50,330 nucleotides of DNA from Betaproteobacteria bacterium (lineage in GTDB: Bacteria; Pseudomonadota; Gammaproteobacteria; Burkholderiales; Burkholderiaceae_C): contig RFYV01000017.1 of NCBI GenBank assembly GCA_009921265.1, forward strand, positions 1 to 50,330, given 5' to 3'. Every line of letters starts with the position of its first letter. Positions within the stretch are counted from its first letter, which is position 1. Under the pieces are notes generated by a model. It was not told the DNA's origin. It saw only the letters and a list, made by a program, of their open reading frames with translations, and ran no database searches. Position numbers and translations under genes: made by a program. This document shows, in pieces, positions 28,311 through 38,856 of this stretch.

Positions 28311-29089
28311 TACACAATTTTTTATCTGAAATGGGTTGGTCGGTGCGTTTAAAACTTTCGCAATGGGGATATGCCGCCCACATGTTGTGGAAATTAATTG
28401 CATTGGCGCCTACTTGTTTGCGCCGATTCGGTTTGGTGCGTGATCAAATGCATTTTTTAGGCAATTATTCACTCGCCATTATTTCGCTATCGGGTTTGTT
28501 CGTTGGATTTGTATTAGGTTTGCAAGGCTATTACACTTTGCAGCGTTATGGTTCTGCATCAGCCTTGGGTCTACTTGTTGCGTTAAGTTTAGTCAGAGAG
28601 CTGGGTCCTGTTGTTTCTGCCTTGTTGTTTGCGGGGCGTGCAGGAACATCCATTACTGCAGAAATTGGATTGATGAAAGCGGGTGAGCAACTCAGCGCCA
28701 TGGAGATCATGGCGATTGACCCCGTTGCACGCATTTTGGCGCCGCGCTTTTGGGCGGGCGTGTTGGTCATGCCACTTTTGGCTGCCCTCTTTAGTGCGGT
28801 TGGTATTTTGGGTGGATGGGTAGTTGGCGTTGTCATGATCGGCGTTGATGCCGGATCGTTTTGGGGGCAAATGCAGTCGGGTGTTGATGTGTGGGCCGAT
28901 GTGGGCAACGGTGTTGTCAAAAGTTTTGTATTTGGTGTCACCGTTACATTTGTAGCCTTGTTTCAAGGATATGAGGCGCAGGCCACGCCCGAAGGTGTTT
29001 CGCGCGCCACCACCCGAACCGTGGTGGTGGCATCGCTCGCTGTTTTGGCCATGGACTTTGTGCTCACCGCGTCCATGTTCAGTTTATAA
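28307..29089 (+). CDS. mlaE: Phospholipid transport permease
   Basis: MlaE is the inner-membrane permease that pairs with MlaF and MlaD. The 260-residue protein has an amphipathic N-terminus and about five to six hydrophobic helices, with the family motif RELGPVVSALLFAGRAGTS near the middle and ATPEGVSRATTR before the last helix. Translation appears to start at GTG (28307), which overlaps the mlaF stop as GTGA. Confidence 0.94.
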   Translation: MIHNFLSEMGWSVRLKLSQWGYAAHMLWKLIALAPTCLRRFGLVRDQMHFLGNYSLAIISLSGLFVGFVLGLQGYYTLQRYGSASALGLLVALSLVRELGPVVSALLFAGRAGTSITAEIGLMKAGEQLSAMEIMAIDPVARILAPRFWAGVLVMPLLAALFSAVGILGGWVVGVVMIGVDAGSFWGQMQSGVDVWADVGNGVVKSFVFGVTVTFVALFQGYEAQATPEGVSRATTRTVVVASLAVLAMDFVLTASMFSL

Positions 29090-29100
29090 AGGATTGAATT

Positions 29101-29571
29101 GTGCAAAAATCAAAAAATGATATTTGGGTTGGACTCTTTGTTGCCATCGGTTTGATTGCTATTTTATTTTTAGCACTTAAATCGGCTAATTTGCTCAGTC
29201 TCAACTGGCGTACGGCTTATCGTGTCAGTGCATTGTTCGACAATATTGGCGGACTCAAAAAACAAGCAGCAGTCAAAAGTGCAGGTGTGGTTGTTGGGCG
29301 TGTTGAAGATATTCGATTTGATGATAAATCCTATCAAGCGCAAGTCATTATTAGCTTAGATGATCGCTATGTGTTTCCCAAAGACAGCTCACTCAAAATT
29401 CTCACCAGTGGTTTATTGGGCGAACAATACATTGGCATTGACGCAGGCGCAGACGACAAAATGCTTGCCAAGGGTGACCGCATCCAAGCCACGCAGTCGG
29501 CTGTGGTTTTAGAAAATCTCATCAGTCAATTTTTATATAACAAGGCGGCCGATGTGCCCGCTGCAAAGTAA
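29101..29571 (+). CDS. mlaD: MCE-domain lipid transport protein
   Basis: MlaD is anchored in the inner membrane and forms a hexameric ring that passes lipids to MlaC. The 156-residue product has one membrane segment (about 9-27) and one MCE domain, with the typical VRFDNIGGLKxxxxVKxxGVxVG pattern represented by SALFDNIGGLKKQAAVKSAG and GRVEDI. The start is GTG at 29101, 11 bases after mlaE. Confidence 0.93.
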   Translation: MQKSKNDIWVGLFVAIGLIAILFLALKSANLLSLNWRTAYRVSALFDNIGGLKKQAAVKSAGVVVGRVEDIRFDDKSYQAQVIISLDDRYVFPKDSSLKILTSGLLGEQYIGIDAGADDKMLAKGDRIQATQSAVVLENLISQFLYNKAADVPAAK

Positions 29572-29576
29572 ATATC

Positions 29577-30266
29577 ATGCGTTTGATTTCTTTCATTGCT
29601 GTTGCTTTGCTTCTGTTTTGCAGTGGTTGCGCAAGTATTACGGGCTCGCATCCCGACGACCCCTTAGAGCCCATCAATAGAAAAGTCGACGCATTTAATC
29701 AGGCGATTGACAAAGTCGCACTCAAGCCCATTGCCCAAGGTTACAAAGACTACACGCCCGAAACGATTCAAACAGGCGTGAGCAATTTTTTTGGCAATCT
29801 CAAAGACGTTGGTTCTGCCATTAATAATGCATTGCAGCTTAAGCCCAAACAAACCGTCGACAGTTGCTTGCGTGTGCTCATCAATTCAACGGTGGGTGTT
29901 TTAGGATTGATTGATATCGCGTCCAATATCGGCATACAAAAACACTCAGAAGATTTTGGTCAAACGTTGGGATATTGGGGCTTGCCAGCAGGCCCCTACG
30001 TCATCATTCCATTCTTGGGTCCAACTACTGTGAGAGATGGCGTGTCTTATTTTTCTGTTGATACAATGGCCGATCCCGTGCATTATGTAGACCCTATAAA
30101 CGCTAGAAACTCTGTTAGTGCCATGCGATTATTGGCTCGTCGAGCAAGTTATTTGTCGGCTGAAGAACAAATGGGTGAAATTGCCTTAGACCCCTATAGC
30201 TTTCTGCGTGATTTTTATTTGCAAAAACGAAAAAATGATGTGTGGGATGGCAATCCACCCGATTGA
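29577..30266 (+). CDS. mlaA: Outer-membrane phospholipid-removing lipoprotein
   Basis: MlaA (VacJ) is a lipoprotein that draws misplaced phospholipids from the outer leaflet of the outer membrane. The 229-residue precursor has a lipobox ending at Cys18 (FCSGC). Family motifs are DPLEPINRKVDAFNQ, SNFFGNLKDVGSAINN, GLIDIASNIG and the glycine-rich GYWGLPAGPYVIIPFLGP. It starts 5 bases after mlaD. Confidence 0.94.
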   Translation: MRLISFIAVALLLFCSGCASITGSHPDDPLEPINRKVDAFNQAIDKVALKPIAQGYKDYTPETIQTGVSNFFGNLKDVGSAINNALQLKPKQTVDSCLRVLINSTVGVLGLIDIASNIGIQKHSEDFGQTLGYWGLPAGPYVIIPFLGPTTVRDGVSYFSVDTMADPVHYVDPINARNSVSAMRLLARRASYLSAEEQMGEIALDPYSFLRDFYLQKRKNDVWDGNPPD

Positions 30267-30296
30267 TTAATTTTTAACCGACATCATTTACTTCAT

Positions 30297-30932
30297 ATGG
30301 CTCATTATTTATTCATCAAAAAACTTTTTTTTATTGTTTGCTTGGGGTTTTCTGTTTTATTTAATTTCGCATGGTGCGCCGACGAAACGCCTGACGGCTT
30401 CATTCGCCGCTTGTCTACAGATTTGCTAAATTCCGTTCGTGCAGACGCTGCTTTGCGCAGTGGCGACATCAACAAAATCAGTGTGTTGGTCGATTTGCGC
30501 GTAATGCCGCATCTCAATTTTCAGCGCATGACTGCGTCTGCGGTCGGCCCCGCATGGCGTCAAGCCAGTCCTGAACAACAAAAAAGATTGCAAGAGGAGT
30601 TCAAGCTCTTGTTAATTCGAAGTTATGCGGGAGCTATGGCGCAAATTAAAGATCAAATTATTCAACTCAAACCGATGCGCATGAACGAACAAGACACTGA
30701 AGTTGTGGTGCGTACCGAAATTGTGGGCAAAGGCGAACCCATTCAAATCGATTACCGCCTGGAAAAAACGCCATCTCAAGGCGCAGGCTGGAAAATTTAT
30801 AACCTTAATATTTTGGGTGTGTGGTTGGTTGAAACCTATCGCGGGCAGTTTACTCAAGAAATCAATGCCAAAGGCGTCGATGGCCTCATCAATACGCTCA
30901 CCGAACGCAATAAAAGCAACGCCCGCAAATGA
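30297..30932 (+). CDS. mlaC: Periplasmic phospholipid-binding protein
   Basis: MlaC shuttles phospholipids across the periplasm between MlaA and MlaFEDB. The 211-residue precursor has a hydrophobic signal peptide (about 5-27, with likely cleavage near Cys27-Ala28). Typical of the family are MPHLNFQRMTASAVGPAWRQ split over residues 70-89, the middle stretch EFKLLLIRSYAGAM, and WKIYNLNILGVWLVETYR near the end. Its stop overlaps the mlaB start (ATGA). Confidence 0.92.
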   Translation: MAHYLFIKKLFFIVCLGFSVLFNFAWCADETPDGFIRRLSTDLLNSVRADAALRSGDINKISVLVDLRVMPHLNFQRMTASAVGPAWRQASPEQQKRLQEEFKLLLIRSYAGAMAQIKDQIIQLKPMRMNEQDTEVVVRTEIVGKGEPIQIDYRLEKTPSQGAGWKIYNLNILGVWLVETYRGQFTQEINAKGVDGLINTLTERNKSNARK

Positions 30933-31192
30933 AAGCGCTCCAATTACCTGCTCAATTAACGGGTTTACAGGCTCAAGGGCAATGGGACCAATTCAAGTCT
31001 CAAATCACGCCGCATGATGCGATTGTGATTAATGGATCAGCGCTCATAGATTTTGATTCATCGGCATTAGCCTTTCTTTTGGCGTGTTTGCGTCAAGCCA
31101 AACAGGTGGGTTCAACTTGCCAAATTACAGGTCTTCCCCCCTTGGCGCATTCCTTGGCCAAGGTCTATGGCGTCGACCAACTATTGGCCTAG
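30929..31192 (+). CDS. mlaB: STAS-domain subunit of the Mla transporter
   Basis: MlaB is the small cytoplasmic STAS protein that binds and stabilises MlaF. The 87-residue product carries the STAS pattern INGSALIDFDSSALAFL with the conserved Asp-Ser-Ser at about 43-45. Sequence is weakly conserved in this family, so the assignment rests partly on its place at the end of the mla operon and its overlap with mlaC. Confidence 0.85.
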   Translation: MKALQLPAQLTGLQAQGQWDQFKSQITPHDAIVINGSALIDFDSSALAFLLACLRQAKQVGSTCQITGLPPLAHSLAKVYGVDQLLA

Positions 31193-31242
31193 CCTTTATT
31201 CATCAAGGTTAATCCTCCCAGGCCTTAGAATGGTAGGTTGTC

Positions 31243-32148
31243 ATGCTCGCACTCTCATTTCAATCCGTATCAAAAATATTTCAAACTCCACGAGGCTCCT
31301 TGCAAGCGCTCGATGGCGTGAGTTTTGATATTCAAAAAGGCGAATTTTTTGGACTCTTAGGCCCCAATGGCGCGGGTAAAACAACCTTAATAAGTATTTT
31401 GGCGGGCTTGGCCAAAGCCACATCGGGTCGCATTGTGGTCAATGGCTTTGATGTTCAAAAAGATGCTGCTCAAACACGCATGCAATTGGGCGTGGTTCCG
31501 CAAGAGTTGGTTTTTGATCCCTTTTTCAATGTGCGAGAAGCCTTGCGGTTTCAATCGGGTTATTTTGGAATTTCAAAAAACGACGATTGGATTGATGAAT
31601 TGCTCAACTCGTTGGGCCTCACCGACAAAGCAAACAGCAATATGCGACTGCTCTCGGGCGGCATGAAAAGACGCGTCTTGGTTGCACAGGCACTGGTTCA
31701 CAAGCCACCCGTTATTATTTTGGATGAACCCACCGCAGGCGTTGATGTGGAATTGCGCCAAACCTTGTGGCAATTCATCGCCAAACTCAATCGCGAAGGT
31801 CACACGGTTTTGCTCACCACGCATTATTTAGAAGAAGCCGAGGCTTTGTGCGGACGCATTGCAATGCTCAAACAAGGTCGAGTCGTTGCACTCGATCACA
31901 CCAGCAGTTTGCTCAAAAACGCATCGAGCAATGTATTGCGATTCAAGCTTGACGAGCAACTCCCACCGGAGTTGGCCGCGCAAGCGCGCATCACTGGACG
32001 CATTGTTCAATTTCCTGCCAACGATGCGCAACAAATTGAAAATTATTTATCGGCGGTGCGTTTGGCGGGTTTAAAAGCGCAAGACATTGAAATTCGAAAA
32101 GCCGATTTAGAAGACGTTTTTCTAGACGTGATGGGGTCGTCATCATGA
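31243..32148 (+). CDS. ABC-2 type exporter ATP-binding protein (YadG-like)
   Basis: A 301-residue ABC ATPase with Walker A GPNGAGKTT (40-48), Q-loop GVVPQEL, signature LSGGMKRR, Walker B VIILDEP and switch LTTHYLEEAE. A C-terminal extension of about 80 residues is typical of the drug/polysaccharide ABC-2 group. It overlaps the permease gene by 4 bases. In many Burkholderiales this pair sits between mlaB and a BolA-like gene, as here. The transported substrate is unknown. Confidence 0.9.
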   Translation: MLALSFQSVSKIFQTPRGSLQALDGVSFDIQKGEFFGLLGPNGAGKTTLISILAGLAKATSGRIVVNGFDVQKDAAQTRMQLGVVPQELVFDPFFNVREALRFQSGYFGISKNDDWIDELLNSLGLTDKANSNMRLLSGGMKRRVLVAQALVHKPPVIILDEPTAGVDVELRQTLWQFIAKLNREGHTVLLTTHYLEEAEALCGRIAMLKQGRVVALDHTSSLLKNASSNVLRFKLDEQLPPELAAQARITGRIVQFPANDAQQIENYLSAVRLAGLKAQDIEIRKADLEDVFLDVMGSSS

Positions 32149-32900
32149 GGGGTTGGCAAGCACTTTTTTACAAAGAAATACTCAGATTTTGGAAAGTTGC
32201 TTTTCAAACGGTTGCTGCTCCAGTGCTCACTGCTTTGATGTACTTGCTCATTTTTGGACATGTGCTCGAAGACCGCGTTCAGGTGTATGAGGGTGTTTCA
32301 TACACATCATTTTTAATTCCTGGCTTGGTGATGATGAGCGTGCTGCAAAATGCATTTGCCAATAGCTCGTCCTCACTCATTCAAAGCAAGATGATGGGCA
32401 ATTTGGTTTTTATTTTGCTCGCGCCATTGAGTCCATGGAATTGGTTTTGCGCTTATGTGTTGTCTTCGGTTGTGCGTGGGGTGGCCGTTGGCTTGGGTGT
32501 TTTGTGCGTCACGATGTGGTTCACGCCCTTGCAAGTGGTTGCGCCTTGGTGGATATTTATTTTTGGATTTTTAGGAGCGGGCATGCTGGGTGCGATGGGC
32601 GTGATTGCAGGCTTGTGGGCAGAAAAATTCGATCAAATGGCGGCCTTTCAAAATTTTGTCATCATGCCCATGACTTTTTTAAGCGGTGTTTTTTATTCGA
32701 TTCATTCGTTGCCTGATTTTTGGCAAACCGCGAGTCACTTTAATCCCTTCTTTTATATGATCGATGGATTCAGATATGGATTTTTCGGTCAAAGCGATGT
32801 ATCGCCATGGTTAAGTTTGTTGTTGGTCGGATCCGCTTGGTTTGCGGTGAGCGCCATTGCATTGCACCTACTAAAAATCGGATTCAAGATAAGGGGTTGA
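32145..32900 (+). CDS. ABC-2 type exporter permease (YadH-like)
   Basis: A 251-residue membrane protein with about six hydrophobic segments and the ABC-2 signature region PMTFLSGVFYSIHSLPDFW followed by NPFFYMIDGFRYGFFG. It pairs with the ATPase just upstream (ATGA overlap) to form an exporter whose substrate is unknown. The BolA-family gene starts 4 bases later. Confidence 0.9.
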   Translation: MRGWQALFYKEILRFWKVAFQTVAAPVLTALMYLLIFGHVLEDRVQVYEGVSYTSFLIPGLVMMSVLQNAFANSSSSLIQSKMMGNLVFILLAPLSPWNWFCAYVLSSVVRGVAVGLGVLCVTMWFTPLQVVAPWWIFIFGFLGAGMLGAMGVIAGLWAEKFDQMAAFQNFVIMPMTFLSGVFYSIHSLPDFWQTASHFNPFFYMIDGFRYGFFGQSDVSPWLSLLLVGSAWFAVSAIALHLLKIGFKIRG

Positions 32901-32904
32901 TCGC

Positions 32905-33144
32905 ATGACTGCTGATGATTTGCAATCACTGATCAAGCAAGGATTAACTTGCGAACATATCACCTTGGAGGGTGATGGTAGGCATTGGTACGCAACCATT
33001 GTTTCCAAAGAGTTTGAGGACCGCCGATTGATTCAAAGACATCAATTGGTGTATGCCACCTTGGGGCAAAAAATGCACACCGATGAGGTGCACGCACTTT
33101 CAATGAAAACATACACGCCAGCCGAATGGGCTGAGCAGTCATAA
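32905..33144 (+). CDS. BolA family protein (IbaG-like)
   Basis: A 79-residue BolA-fold protein. Visible family features are [25 protein letters not shown] broken by the beta turn, with a conserved histidine in RHQLVY, and a C-terminal [13 protein letters not shown]. BolA proteins work with monothiol glutaredoxins in Fe-S cluster delivery. Its place just before murA matches ibaG (yrbA) of other proteobacteria, which also follows the mla genes. Confidence 0.9.
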   Translation: MTADDLQSLIKQGLTCEHITLEGDGRHWYATIVSKEFEDRRLIQRHQLVYATLGQKMHTDEVHALSMKTYTPAEWAEQS

Positions 33145-33172
33145 ACATCGATCAACATCACTCAGATTCACA

Positions 33173-34450
33173 ATGGATAAATTACGCATACAAGGCGGCC
33201 AAACGCTCAATGGTGAAGTGATCATCTCGGGCGCAAAAAACGCTGCGCTTCCACAGTTGTGTGCAGCCCTGCTCACTGATCAACCCGTTGTGCTCAACAA
33301 TGTGCCACGATTGCAAGATGTGGCCACCATGATCAAGCTCATTAAAAACATGGGTGTTGAAGTGATTCGTGATGAACTAGGACGCGTTGAATTGAATGCT
33401 GGGCCTCTACATCTTCGAGAAGCACCTTACGAATTAGTAAAAACCATGCGTGCTTCTGTTTTGGCTTTGGGCCCGTTGTTGGCACGATTTGGTCACGCCA
33501 AAGTATCATTGCCGGGCGGTTGCGCAATCGGCTCAAGACCAGTGGATCAACACATCAAAGGTTTGCAAGCCATGGGCGCTGTTATCGATGTGGAGCATGG
33601 TTATATGTTGGCCAAGTTGCCGCCCGGTCGTATCCGACTCAAAGGAGCGCGCATCGCTACCGACATGGCCACCGTGACAGGTACCGAAAATTTTTTGATG
33701 GCGGCCGCATTGGCTCAAGGCGAAACGATTTTAGAAAATGCCGCACAAGAGCCAGAAATTCCAGATTTGGCCGAGTTATTAATTGCCATGGGTGCAAAAA
33801 TTCAAGGCCATGGCACAAGTCGCATTCATATTCAAGGCGTTGAAAAGCTTCATGGAGCAACGCATCAAGTAGTTTTTGATCGCATCGAAGCGGGTACATT
33901 TTTGTGCGCTGTAGCCGCAACAGGTGGTGATGTTGTGCTGCGGAATGCTCGCTTTGATCACCTCGAAGCCGTTATTGATAAGCTGGTTGATGCAGGCGTT
34001 GAAGTTGAAGCTATCACTGGCGGTATTCGCGTTCGTTCGAATGCTCCTGCGAGTCAATATCTCAAAGCACAAAACTTTAGAACCACCGAATACCCTGGCT
34101 TTCCAACCGATATGCAAGCGCAGTTTATGACGCTTAATGCCATCGCCAAAGGCAATAGTCGCGTTACAGAAACTATTTTTGAAAATCGATTCATGCACGT
34201 CAATGAACTCGTTCGCTTGGGCGCGCATATTCAAATTGAGGGCAAGGTGGCGGTGATCGAGGGTGTGCCGCATTTATCAGGCGCAACAGTGATGGCCACC
34301 GATCTACGCGCATCGGCCAGTTTGGTGATTGCAGGCTTGGTTGCGCAAGGCGAAACTATTGTCGATAGGATTTATCATCTCGATCGAGGTTACGATCGAA
34401 TGGAAACTAAACTGCGTGGTTTGGGCGCTCACATTGAAAGAATCCAATGA
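33173..34450 (+). CDS. murA: UDP-N-acetylglucosamine 1-carboxyvinyltransferase
   Basis: MurA transfers enolpyruvate from PEP to UDP-GlcNAc, the first committed step of peptidoglycan synthesis. The 425-residue product is slightly longer than E. coli MurA (419). The N-terminal GAKNAALP is at 20-27 and the active-site cysteine is Cys117 in [14 protein letters not shown], so it should be fosfomycin-sensitive in type. The stop overlaps the hisG start (ATGA), linking murein synthesis to the his genes. Confidence 0.96.
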   Translation: MDKLRIQGGQTLNGEVIISGAKNAALPQLCAALLTDQPVVLNNVPRLQDVATMIKLIKNMGVEVIRDELGRVELNAGPLHLREAPYELVKTMRASVLALGPLLARFGHAKVSLPGGCAIGSRPVDQHIKGLQAMGAVIDVEHGYMLAKLPPGRIRLKGARIATDMATVTGTENFLMAAALAQGETILENAAQEPEIPDLAELLIAMGAKIQGHGTSRIHIQGVEKLHGATHQVVFDRIEAGTFLCAVAATGGDVVLRNARFDHLEAVIDKLVDAGVEVEAITGGIRVRSNAPASQYLKAQNFRTTEYPGFPTDMQAQFMTLNAIAKGNSRVTETIFENRFMHVNELVRLGAHIQIEGKVAVIEGVPHLSGATVMATDLRASASLVIAGLVAQGETIVDRIYHLDRGYDRMETKLRGLGAHIERIQ

Positions 34451-35100
34451 CCATCACACTTGCACTCTCTAAAGGTCGCATCTTTGATGACACCTTGCCT
34501 TTATTAGCGGCGGCAGGTATTGAAGTTCTCGAAGATCCCGAAAAAACGCGTAAATTAATTTTGCAAACCAATCAACCTGACGTGCGTGTGGTGTTGGTGC
34601 GCGCTACAGACGTGCCCACTTATGTTCAATACGGCGGCGCAGATTTGGGCGTTACGGGATTGGACGTTTTGCTTGAGCACGGCGGAGCGGGTTTGTTTCA
34701 ACCCCTCGATCTTCAAATTGCCAAGTGCCGCATGAGTGTGGCCGTGCGCCAAGGGTTTGATTACAACCAAGCCGTCAAACAAGGCTCTCGTTTAAAAGTA
34801 GCAACCAAATTCACAGCCATTGCGCGTGATTTTTTTGCTGCCAAGGGCGTGCATGTAGACCTCATCAAACTCTATGGCAGTATGGAGTTGGCGCCTTTAA
34901 CGGGCATTGCCGATGGCATTGTTGATTTGGTGTCTACGGGCAACACGCTTAAAGCCAATCATTTGATTGAAGTCGAACGCATCATGGACATTAGTGCACG
35001 ATTGGTTGTTAATCAAGCGGCGCTCAAGCTCAAACAAGAACCCTTGCGTCGCATCATTGATGCTTTTGCAAAGGCGACGAAGGTTCGTCAAAGTAAGTAA
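34447..35100 (+). CDS. hisG: ATP phosphoribosyltransferase, short form
   Basis: HisG condenses ATP and PRPP in the first step of histidine synthesis. At 217 residues it is the short form, lacking the C-terminal regulatory domain, so by family knowledge it needs the partner HisZ, which is not in this window. Motifs: [15 protein letters not shown] at the N-terminus, [13 protein letters not shown], and the PRPP loop [19 protein letters not shown]. Confidence 0.95.
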   Translation: MTITLALSKGRIFDDTLPLLAAAGIEVLEDPEKTRKLILQTNQPDVRVVLVRATDVPTYVQYGGADLGVTGLDVLLEHGGAGLFQPLDLQIAKCRMSVAVRQGFDYNQAVKQGSRLKVATKFTAIARDFFAAKGVHVDLIKLYGSMELAPLTGIADGIVDLVSTGNTLKANHLIEVERIMDISARLVVNQAALKLKQEPLRRIIDAFAKATKVRQSK

Positions 35101-35106
35101 ATTTTT

Positions 35107-36438
35107 ATGTCCAAGCCCCTTCGACTCTCCACACAAGACGCTCAGTTTGAAGCTGCCTTTCGAGCGCGTCTGCATTGGTCGAGTCAAGCCGATGAAGCCA
35201 TCGAACAACGTGTCACCGATATCTTGTTTGATGTTCAAAAAAATGGTGACGCCGCTGTTATTCAATACACCAATCGCTTTGATGGCTTGAATGCCAAAAG
35301 CATGGAAGAGCTCACGCTCGATGTGAACGAGTTGAAGTCTGCATTTGATTCTTTGTCTGCAGATCAAAAAAATGCATTGCAAGAAGCAGCGAAACGCATT
35401 CGCACCTATCACCAAGCACAAAAAAAAGCCAACGGCGAAAGTTGGTCTTACAAAGATGAAAACGACACACTGTTGGGACAAAAAGTAACTCCTTTGGATC
35501 GAGTTGGCATTTATGTGCCTGGCGGTAAAGCCGCATATCCATCCAGTGTTTTAATGAATGCAATTCCTGCGCATGTAGCCGGCGTTGCCGAAATCATCAT
35601 GGTGGTTCCAACCCCTGCAAAGCCAGGCCAAACCAAGGGCGAAAAAAATCCCTTGGTTCTCGCTGCTGCTTATGTGGCGGGCGTATCGTGCATTTTTACA
35701 ATTGGCGGCGCGCAAGCTATCGGTGCATTGGCCTATGGCACAAAAGCTGTTCCTGCGGTGGACAAAATCACGGGCCCAGGCAACGCCTATGTTGCATCTG
35801 CCAAGCGTCGCGTATTTGGCAAAGTAGGCATCGATATGATTGCGGGCCCCAGCGAAATATTGGTACTTGCCGATGCAAGCACACCTGCCGATTGGGTGGC
35901 GATGGATTTATTCAGCCAAGCCGAACATGATGAACTTGCTCAAAGTATTTTGTTATGTCCCGATGCGTCGTATATCGATCAAGTTCAACAATCCATCGAT
36001 CGTTTATTGCCATCGATGCCAAGGCGCGACATCATCGAAGCATCGCTCAATGGACGTGGCGCATTGATTCAAACGCGAAGCATGCAAGAGGCATGTGACA
36101 TCAGCAATCGCATTGCGCCCGAACACCTCGAAATTGCCAGCCAAAACCCACATCAATGGGAACCTTTACTCAAACACGCAGGCGCCATCTTTTTGGGAGC
36201 TTTTACCAGCGAGAGTTTGGGAGATTATTGTGCGGGCCCTAATCATGTGTTGCCTACATCAGGTACAGCAAGATTCAGCTCACCTTTGGGTGTTTATGAT
36301 TTTCAAAAACGATCAAGCATCATTGAAGTGAGCGAAGCGGGCGCGCAAATATTAGGACGTGTGGCCTCGGTATTGGCGCACGGTGAAGGCTTGCAAGCGC
36401 ATGCGCGCGCGGCTGAAATGCGGATCAAGCGTTTATGA
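35107..36438 (+). CDS. hisD: Histidinol dehydrogenase
   Basis: HisD catalyses the last two oxidations, histidinol to histidine, with zinc and NAD+. The 443-residue product shows [45 protein letters not shown], the conserved [22 protein letters not shown] and the C-terminal [17 protein letters not shown]. It starts 6 bases after hisG and overlaps hisC as ATGA. Confidence 0.96.
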   Translation: MSKPLRLSTQDAQFEAAFRARLHWSSQADEAIEQRVTDILFDVQKNGDAAVIQYTNRFDGLNAKSMEELTLDVNELKSAFDSLSADQKNALQEAAKRIRTYHQAQKKANGESWSYKDENDTLLGQKVTPLDRVGIYVPGGKAAYPSSVLMNAIPAHVAGVAEIIMVVPTPAKPGQTKGEKNPLVLAAAYVAGVSCIFTIGGAQAIGALAYGTKAVPAVDKITGPGNAYVASAKRRVFGKVGIDMIAGPSEILVLADASTPADWVAMDLFSQAEHDELAQSILLCPDASYIDQVQQSIDRLLPSMPRRDIIEASLNGRGALIQTRSMQEACDISNRIAPEHLEIASQNPHQWEPLLKHAGAIFLGAFTSESLGDYCAGPNHVLPTSGTARFSSPLGVYDFQKRSSIIEVSEAGAQILGRVASVLAHGEGLQAHARAAEMRIKRL

Positions 36439-37547
36439 CGTCCCCTTTCCTCAAGTTCATTCGCAAAGATGTGCAGTCTATGCACGCTTACACAGTTCAG
36501 TCCTCTGCAGGAATGATTAAGCTTGATGCAATGGAAAATCCATTTCCTTTGCCCGCATCATTGCAACAAGCATTGGGTGAGAGATTAGGTCAAGTTGCCA
36601 TCAACCGATATCCAGGCCAAAGAGTTGAAGATCTCAAAACTGCATTGAGTCAACACATTCAAATGCCCAAGAATCATGCATTGATGCTTGGCAATGGGTC
36701 CGACGAATTGATTTCATTGTTGGCCATGGCTTGCAATATTCCTGAAGCCAAAATTTTGGCGCCTGAACCCGGCTTTGTGATGTACGCCATGAGTGCGCAA
36801 TTCCATGGTGTCTTTTATGTGGGCGTGCCACTCACGCCTGCTTTTGAGCTCGATGAAGTGGCGATGACGCAAGCTATCGTACAGCATCAACCCGTCATTG
36901 TTTATTTGGCTTATCCCAACAACCCAACAGCCAATTTATGGGATGCTGCGGTGATGCGTCGCCTCATTGCGCATGTCTCTGCATACGGTGGATTTGTTGT
37001 CATTGATGAGGCGTATCAACCTTTTTCGAGTCGCACATGGATGGACGAAATCAAACAACATCCACAGGCCAATCAGCAAGTTTTGTTGATGCGCACTTTG
37101 TCTAAGTTTGGATTGGCGGGCGTTCGTCTTGGATACATGTGCGGTCACGCCGACATCATTCACCAAATCGACAAACTCAGACCCCCCTACAACATCAGTG
37201 TTCTAAATTCAGAATGTGCATTATTCGCTCTTGAAAACCAAACTGCATTTGCCGAGCAAGCCAAGCTGATTTGTGATGAGCGACAAAAACTCATCGATGC
37301 GATTCAAAAACTGTCGCATGCCAAAGCCTATCCAAGCCAAGCCAATATGATTTTGGTTCGGTTTTCCAAAGATGGCCTACAAGCTCAATCGGTGTTTGAA
37401 CAACTTCAATCACAACGCATCTTGGTGAAAAACGTTTCTAAAATGCACCCATTGCTGCTCGGTTGTTTGCGCCTCACCGTTGGCACACCTTCAGAAAACG
37501 CCCAACTCATCCAAGCGTTGCAATACATTCTTGGCGCATCGTCTTAA
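36435..37547 (+). CDS. hisC: Histidinol-phosphate aminotransferase
   Basis: HisC is a PLP-dependent aminotransferase acting on imidazole-acetol phosphate. The 370-residue product has [10 protein letters not shown] near the N-terminus, the [11 protein letters not shown] segment, [11 protein letters not shown], the [10 protein letters not shown] block and the PLP lysine region [15 protein letters not shown]. It is complete and lies between hisD (overlap) and hisB (18 bases downstream). Confidence 0.95.
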   Translation: MTSPFLKFIRKDVQSMHAYTVQSSAGMIKLDAMENPFPLPASLQQALGERLGQVAINRYPGQRVEDLKTALSQHIQMPKNHALMLGNGSDELISLLAMACNIPEAKILAPEPGFVMYAMSAQFHGVFYVGVPLTPAFELDEVAMTQAIVQHQPVIVYLAYPNNPTANLWDAAVMRRLIAHVSAYGGFVVIDEAYQPFSSRTWMDEIKQHPQANQQVLLMRTLSKFGLAGVRLGYMCGHADIIHQIDKLRPPYNISVLNSECALFALENQTAFAEQAKLICDERQKLIDAIQKLSHAKAYPSQANMILVRFSKDGLQAQSVFEQLQSQRILVKNVSKMHPLLLGCLRLTVGTPSENAQLIQALQYILGASS

Positions 37548-37565
37548 AAACCAAAGTCCATCATC

Positions 37566-38159
37566 ATGAATCCACGCACAGCTGACGTCAATCGTGAAAC
37601 CCGTGAAACCCAAATCAGGGTTCAAATCAATCTCGATGGAGCGGGTCAATCCAACCTCCATACGGGCATTGGTTTTTTTGATCACATGCTCGATCAAATT
37701 GCTCGCCACGGTCTCATTGACTTAGATATTCAAGCCAAGGGTGATTTGCACATCGATGGTCACCATACCGTTGAAGACGTCGGTATCACTCTAGGGCAAG
37801 CCGTTGCGCAAGCGGTGGGCGACAAAAAAGGAATTCGTCGTTATGGCCACGCCTACGTGCCTTTGGACGAGGCCTTGAGTCGAGTTGTCATCGATTTTTC
37901 TGGCAGGCCAGGATTGGAGATGCATGTGCCTTTCAAAAGTGGTGTGATTGGACAGTTCGATACACAGCTCACCTATGAGTTTTTTCAAGGTTTTGCCAAT
38001 CACGCATTTGTGACCTTGCACATCGACAATTTAAGGGGCGAAAACGCACACCATCAAGCCGAAACCTTATTCAAGGCCTTTGGACGCGCATTGCGCTCGG
38101 CTTTAGAAATCGATCCGCGCTCAGTGGGTCAAATTCCATCCACCAAAGGATCTCTTTGA
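37566..38159 (+). CDS. hisB: Imidazoleglycerol-phosphate dehydratase
   Basis: A 197-residue monofunctional IGP dehydratase, manganese-dependent, without the phosphatase domain found in enteric HisB. The characteristic metal-binding histidines appear in [27 protein letters not shown] and [15 protein letters not shown] separate histidinol phosphatase would be needed and is not in this window. The stop overlaps the hisH start (TTGA). Confidence 0.96.
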   Translation: MNPRTADVNRETRETQIRVQINLDGAGQSNLHTGIGFFDHMLDQIARHGLIDLDIQAKGDLHIDGHHTVEDVGITLGQAVAQAVGDKKGIRRYGHAYVPLDEALSRVVIDFSGRPGLEMHVPFKSGVIGQFDTQLTYEFFQGFANHAFVTLHIDNLRGENAHHQAETLFKAFGRALRSALEIDPRSVGQIPSTKGSL

Positions 38160-38812
38160 AATTTGTTGCGGTGATTGATTACGGCATGGGCAATTTGCGC
38201 TCGGTGGCACAATCTGTGATGCATGCCGCACAAGGCAGCGATGTTCAGGTTCAAATCACATCCAAGCCCGAGGACGTGCGCGCAGCAGATCGCATTGTGT
38301 TGCCAGGGCAAGGCGCCATGCGTGACTGTATGCAAGAGTTGCGAAACTCTGGGTTGCACGAGGCCGTATTAGAGGCCGCACGATCCAAGCCGATGTTTGG
38401 CGTTTGTGTGGGTATGCAAATGTTGCTCGATCACAGCGCTGAGGGCAATGGCCCAGAGGGCACGCCAGCTTTGGGTCTCGTTTCAGGACAAGTCATCAAA
38501 TTCAACTTAAATGGGCAGCTTCAAGCCGACGGTAGTCGCTTCAAAGTGCCTCAAATGGGCTGGAACCAGGTCAGGCAAACTCAGGCTCATCCGATCTGGA
38601 ATGGGGTGCCCGACAACAGTTTTTTCTATTTTGTGCATAGTTTTTACGCTTTACCGTCTAATACGCGCCACACTGCAGGGGAAACCGAGTATGGCGTGCT
38701 ATTTACATCTGCGATAACAAGCGATAATATTTTTGCAACGCAGTTTCATCCCGAAAAAAGTGCCCAATTTGGTATCGCCCTTTACAAAAACTTTCTTGTC
38801 TGGAATCCTTAA
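38156..38812 (+). CDS. hisH: Imidazole glycerol phosphate synthase, glutaminase subunit
   Basis: HisH hydrolyses glutamine and passes ammonia to HisF. The 218-residue product is a class I amidotransferase: [12 protein letters not shown] at the N-terminus, nucleophile Cys84 in [10 protein letters not shown], and the His-Glu pair in TQFHPEKS. Translation most likely starts at TTG (38156), overlapping the hisB stop. It is about 10 residues longer than typical bacterial HisH. Confidence 0.94.
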   Translation: MKFVAVIDYGMGNLRSVAQSVMHAAQGSDVQVQITSKPEDVRAADRIVLPGQGAMRDCMQELRNSGLHEAVLEAARSKPMFGVCVGMQMLLDHSAEGNGPEGTPALGLVSGQVIKFNLNGQLQADGSRFKVPQMGWNQVRQTQAHPIWNGVPDNSFFYFVHSFYALPSNTRHTAGETEYGVLFTSAITSDNIFATQFHPEKSAQFGIALYKNFLVWNP

Positions 38813-38856
38813 GCGACATTTAACGCTGAGATATTTCTACCCCTTACCTTTGCAAA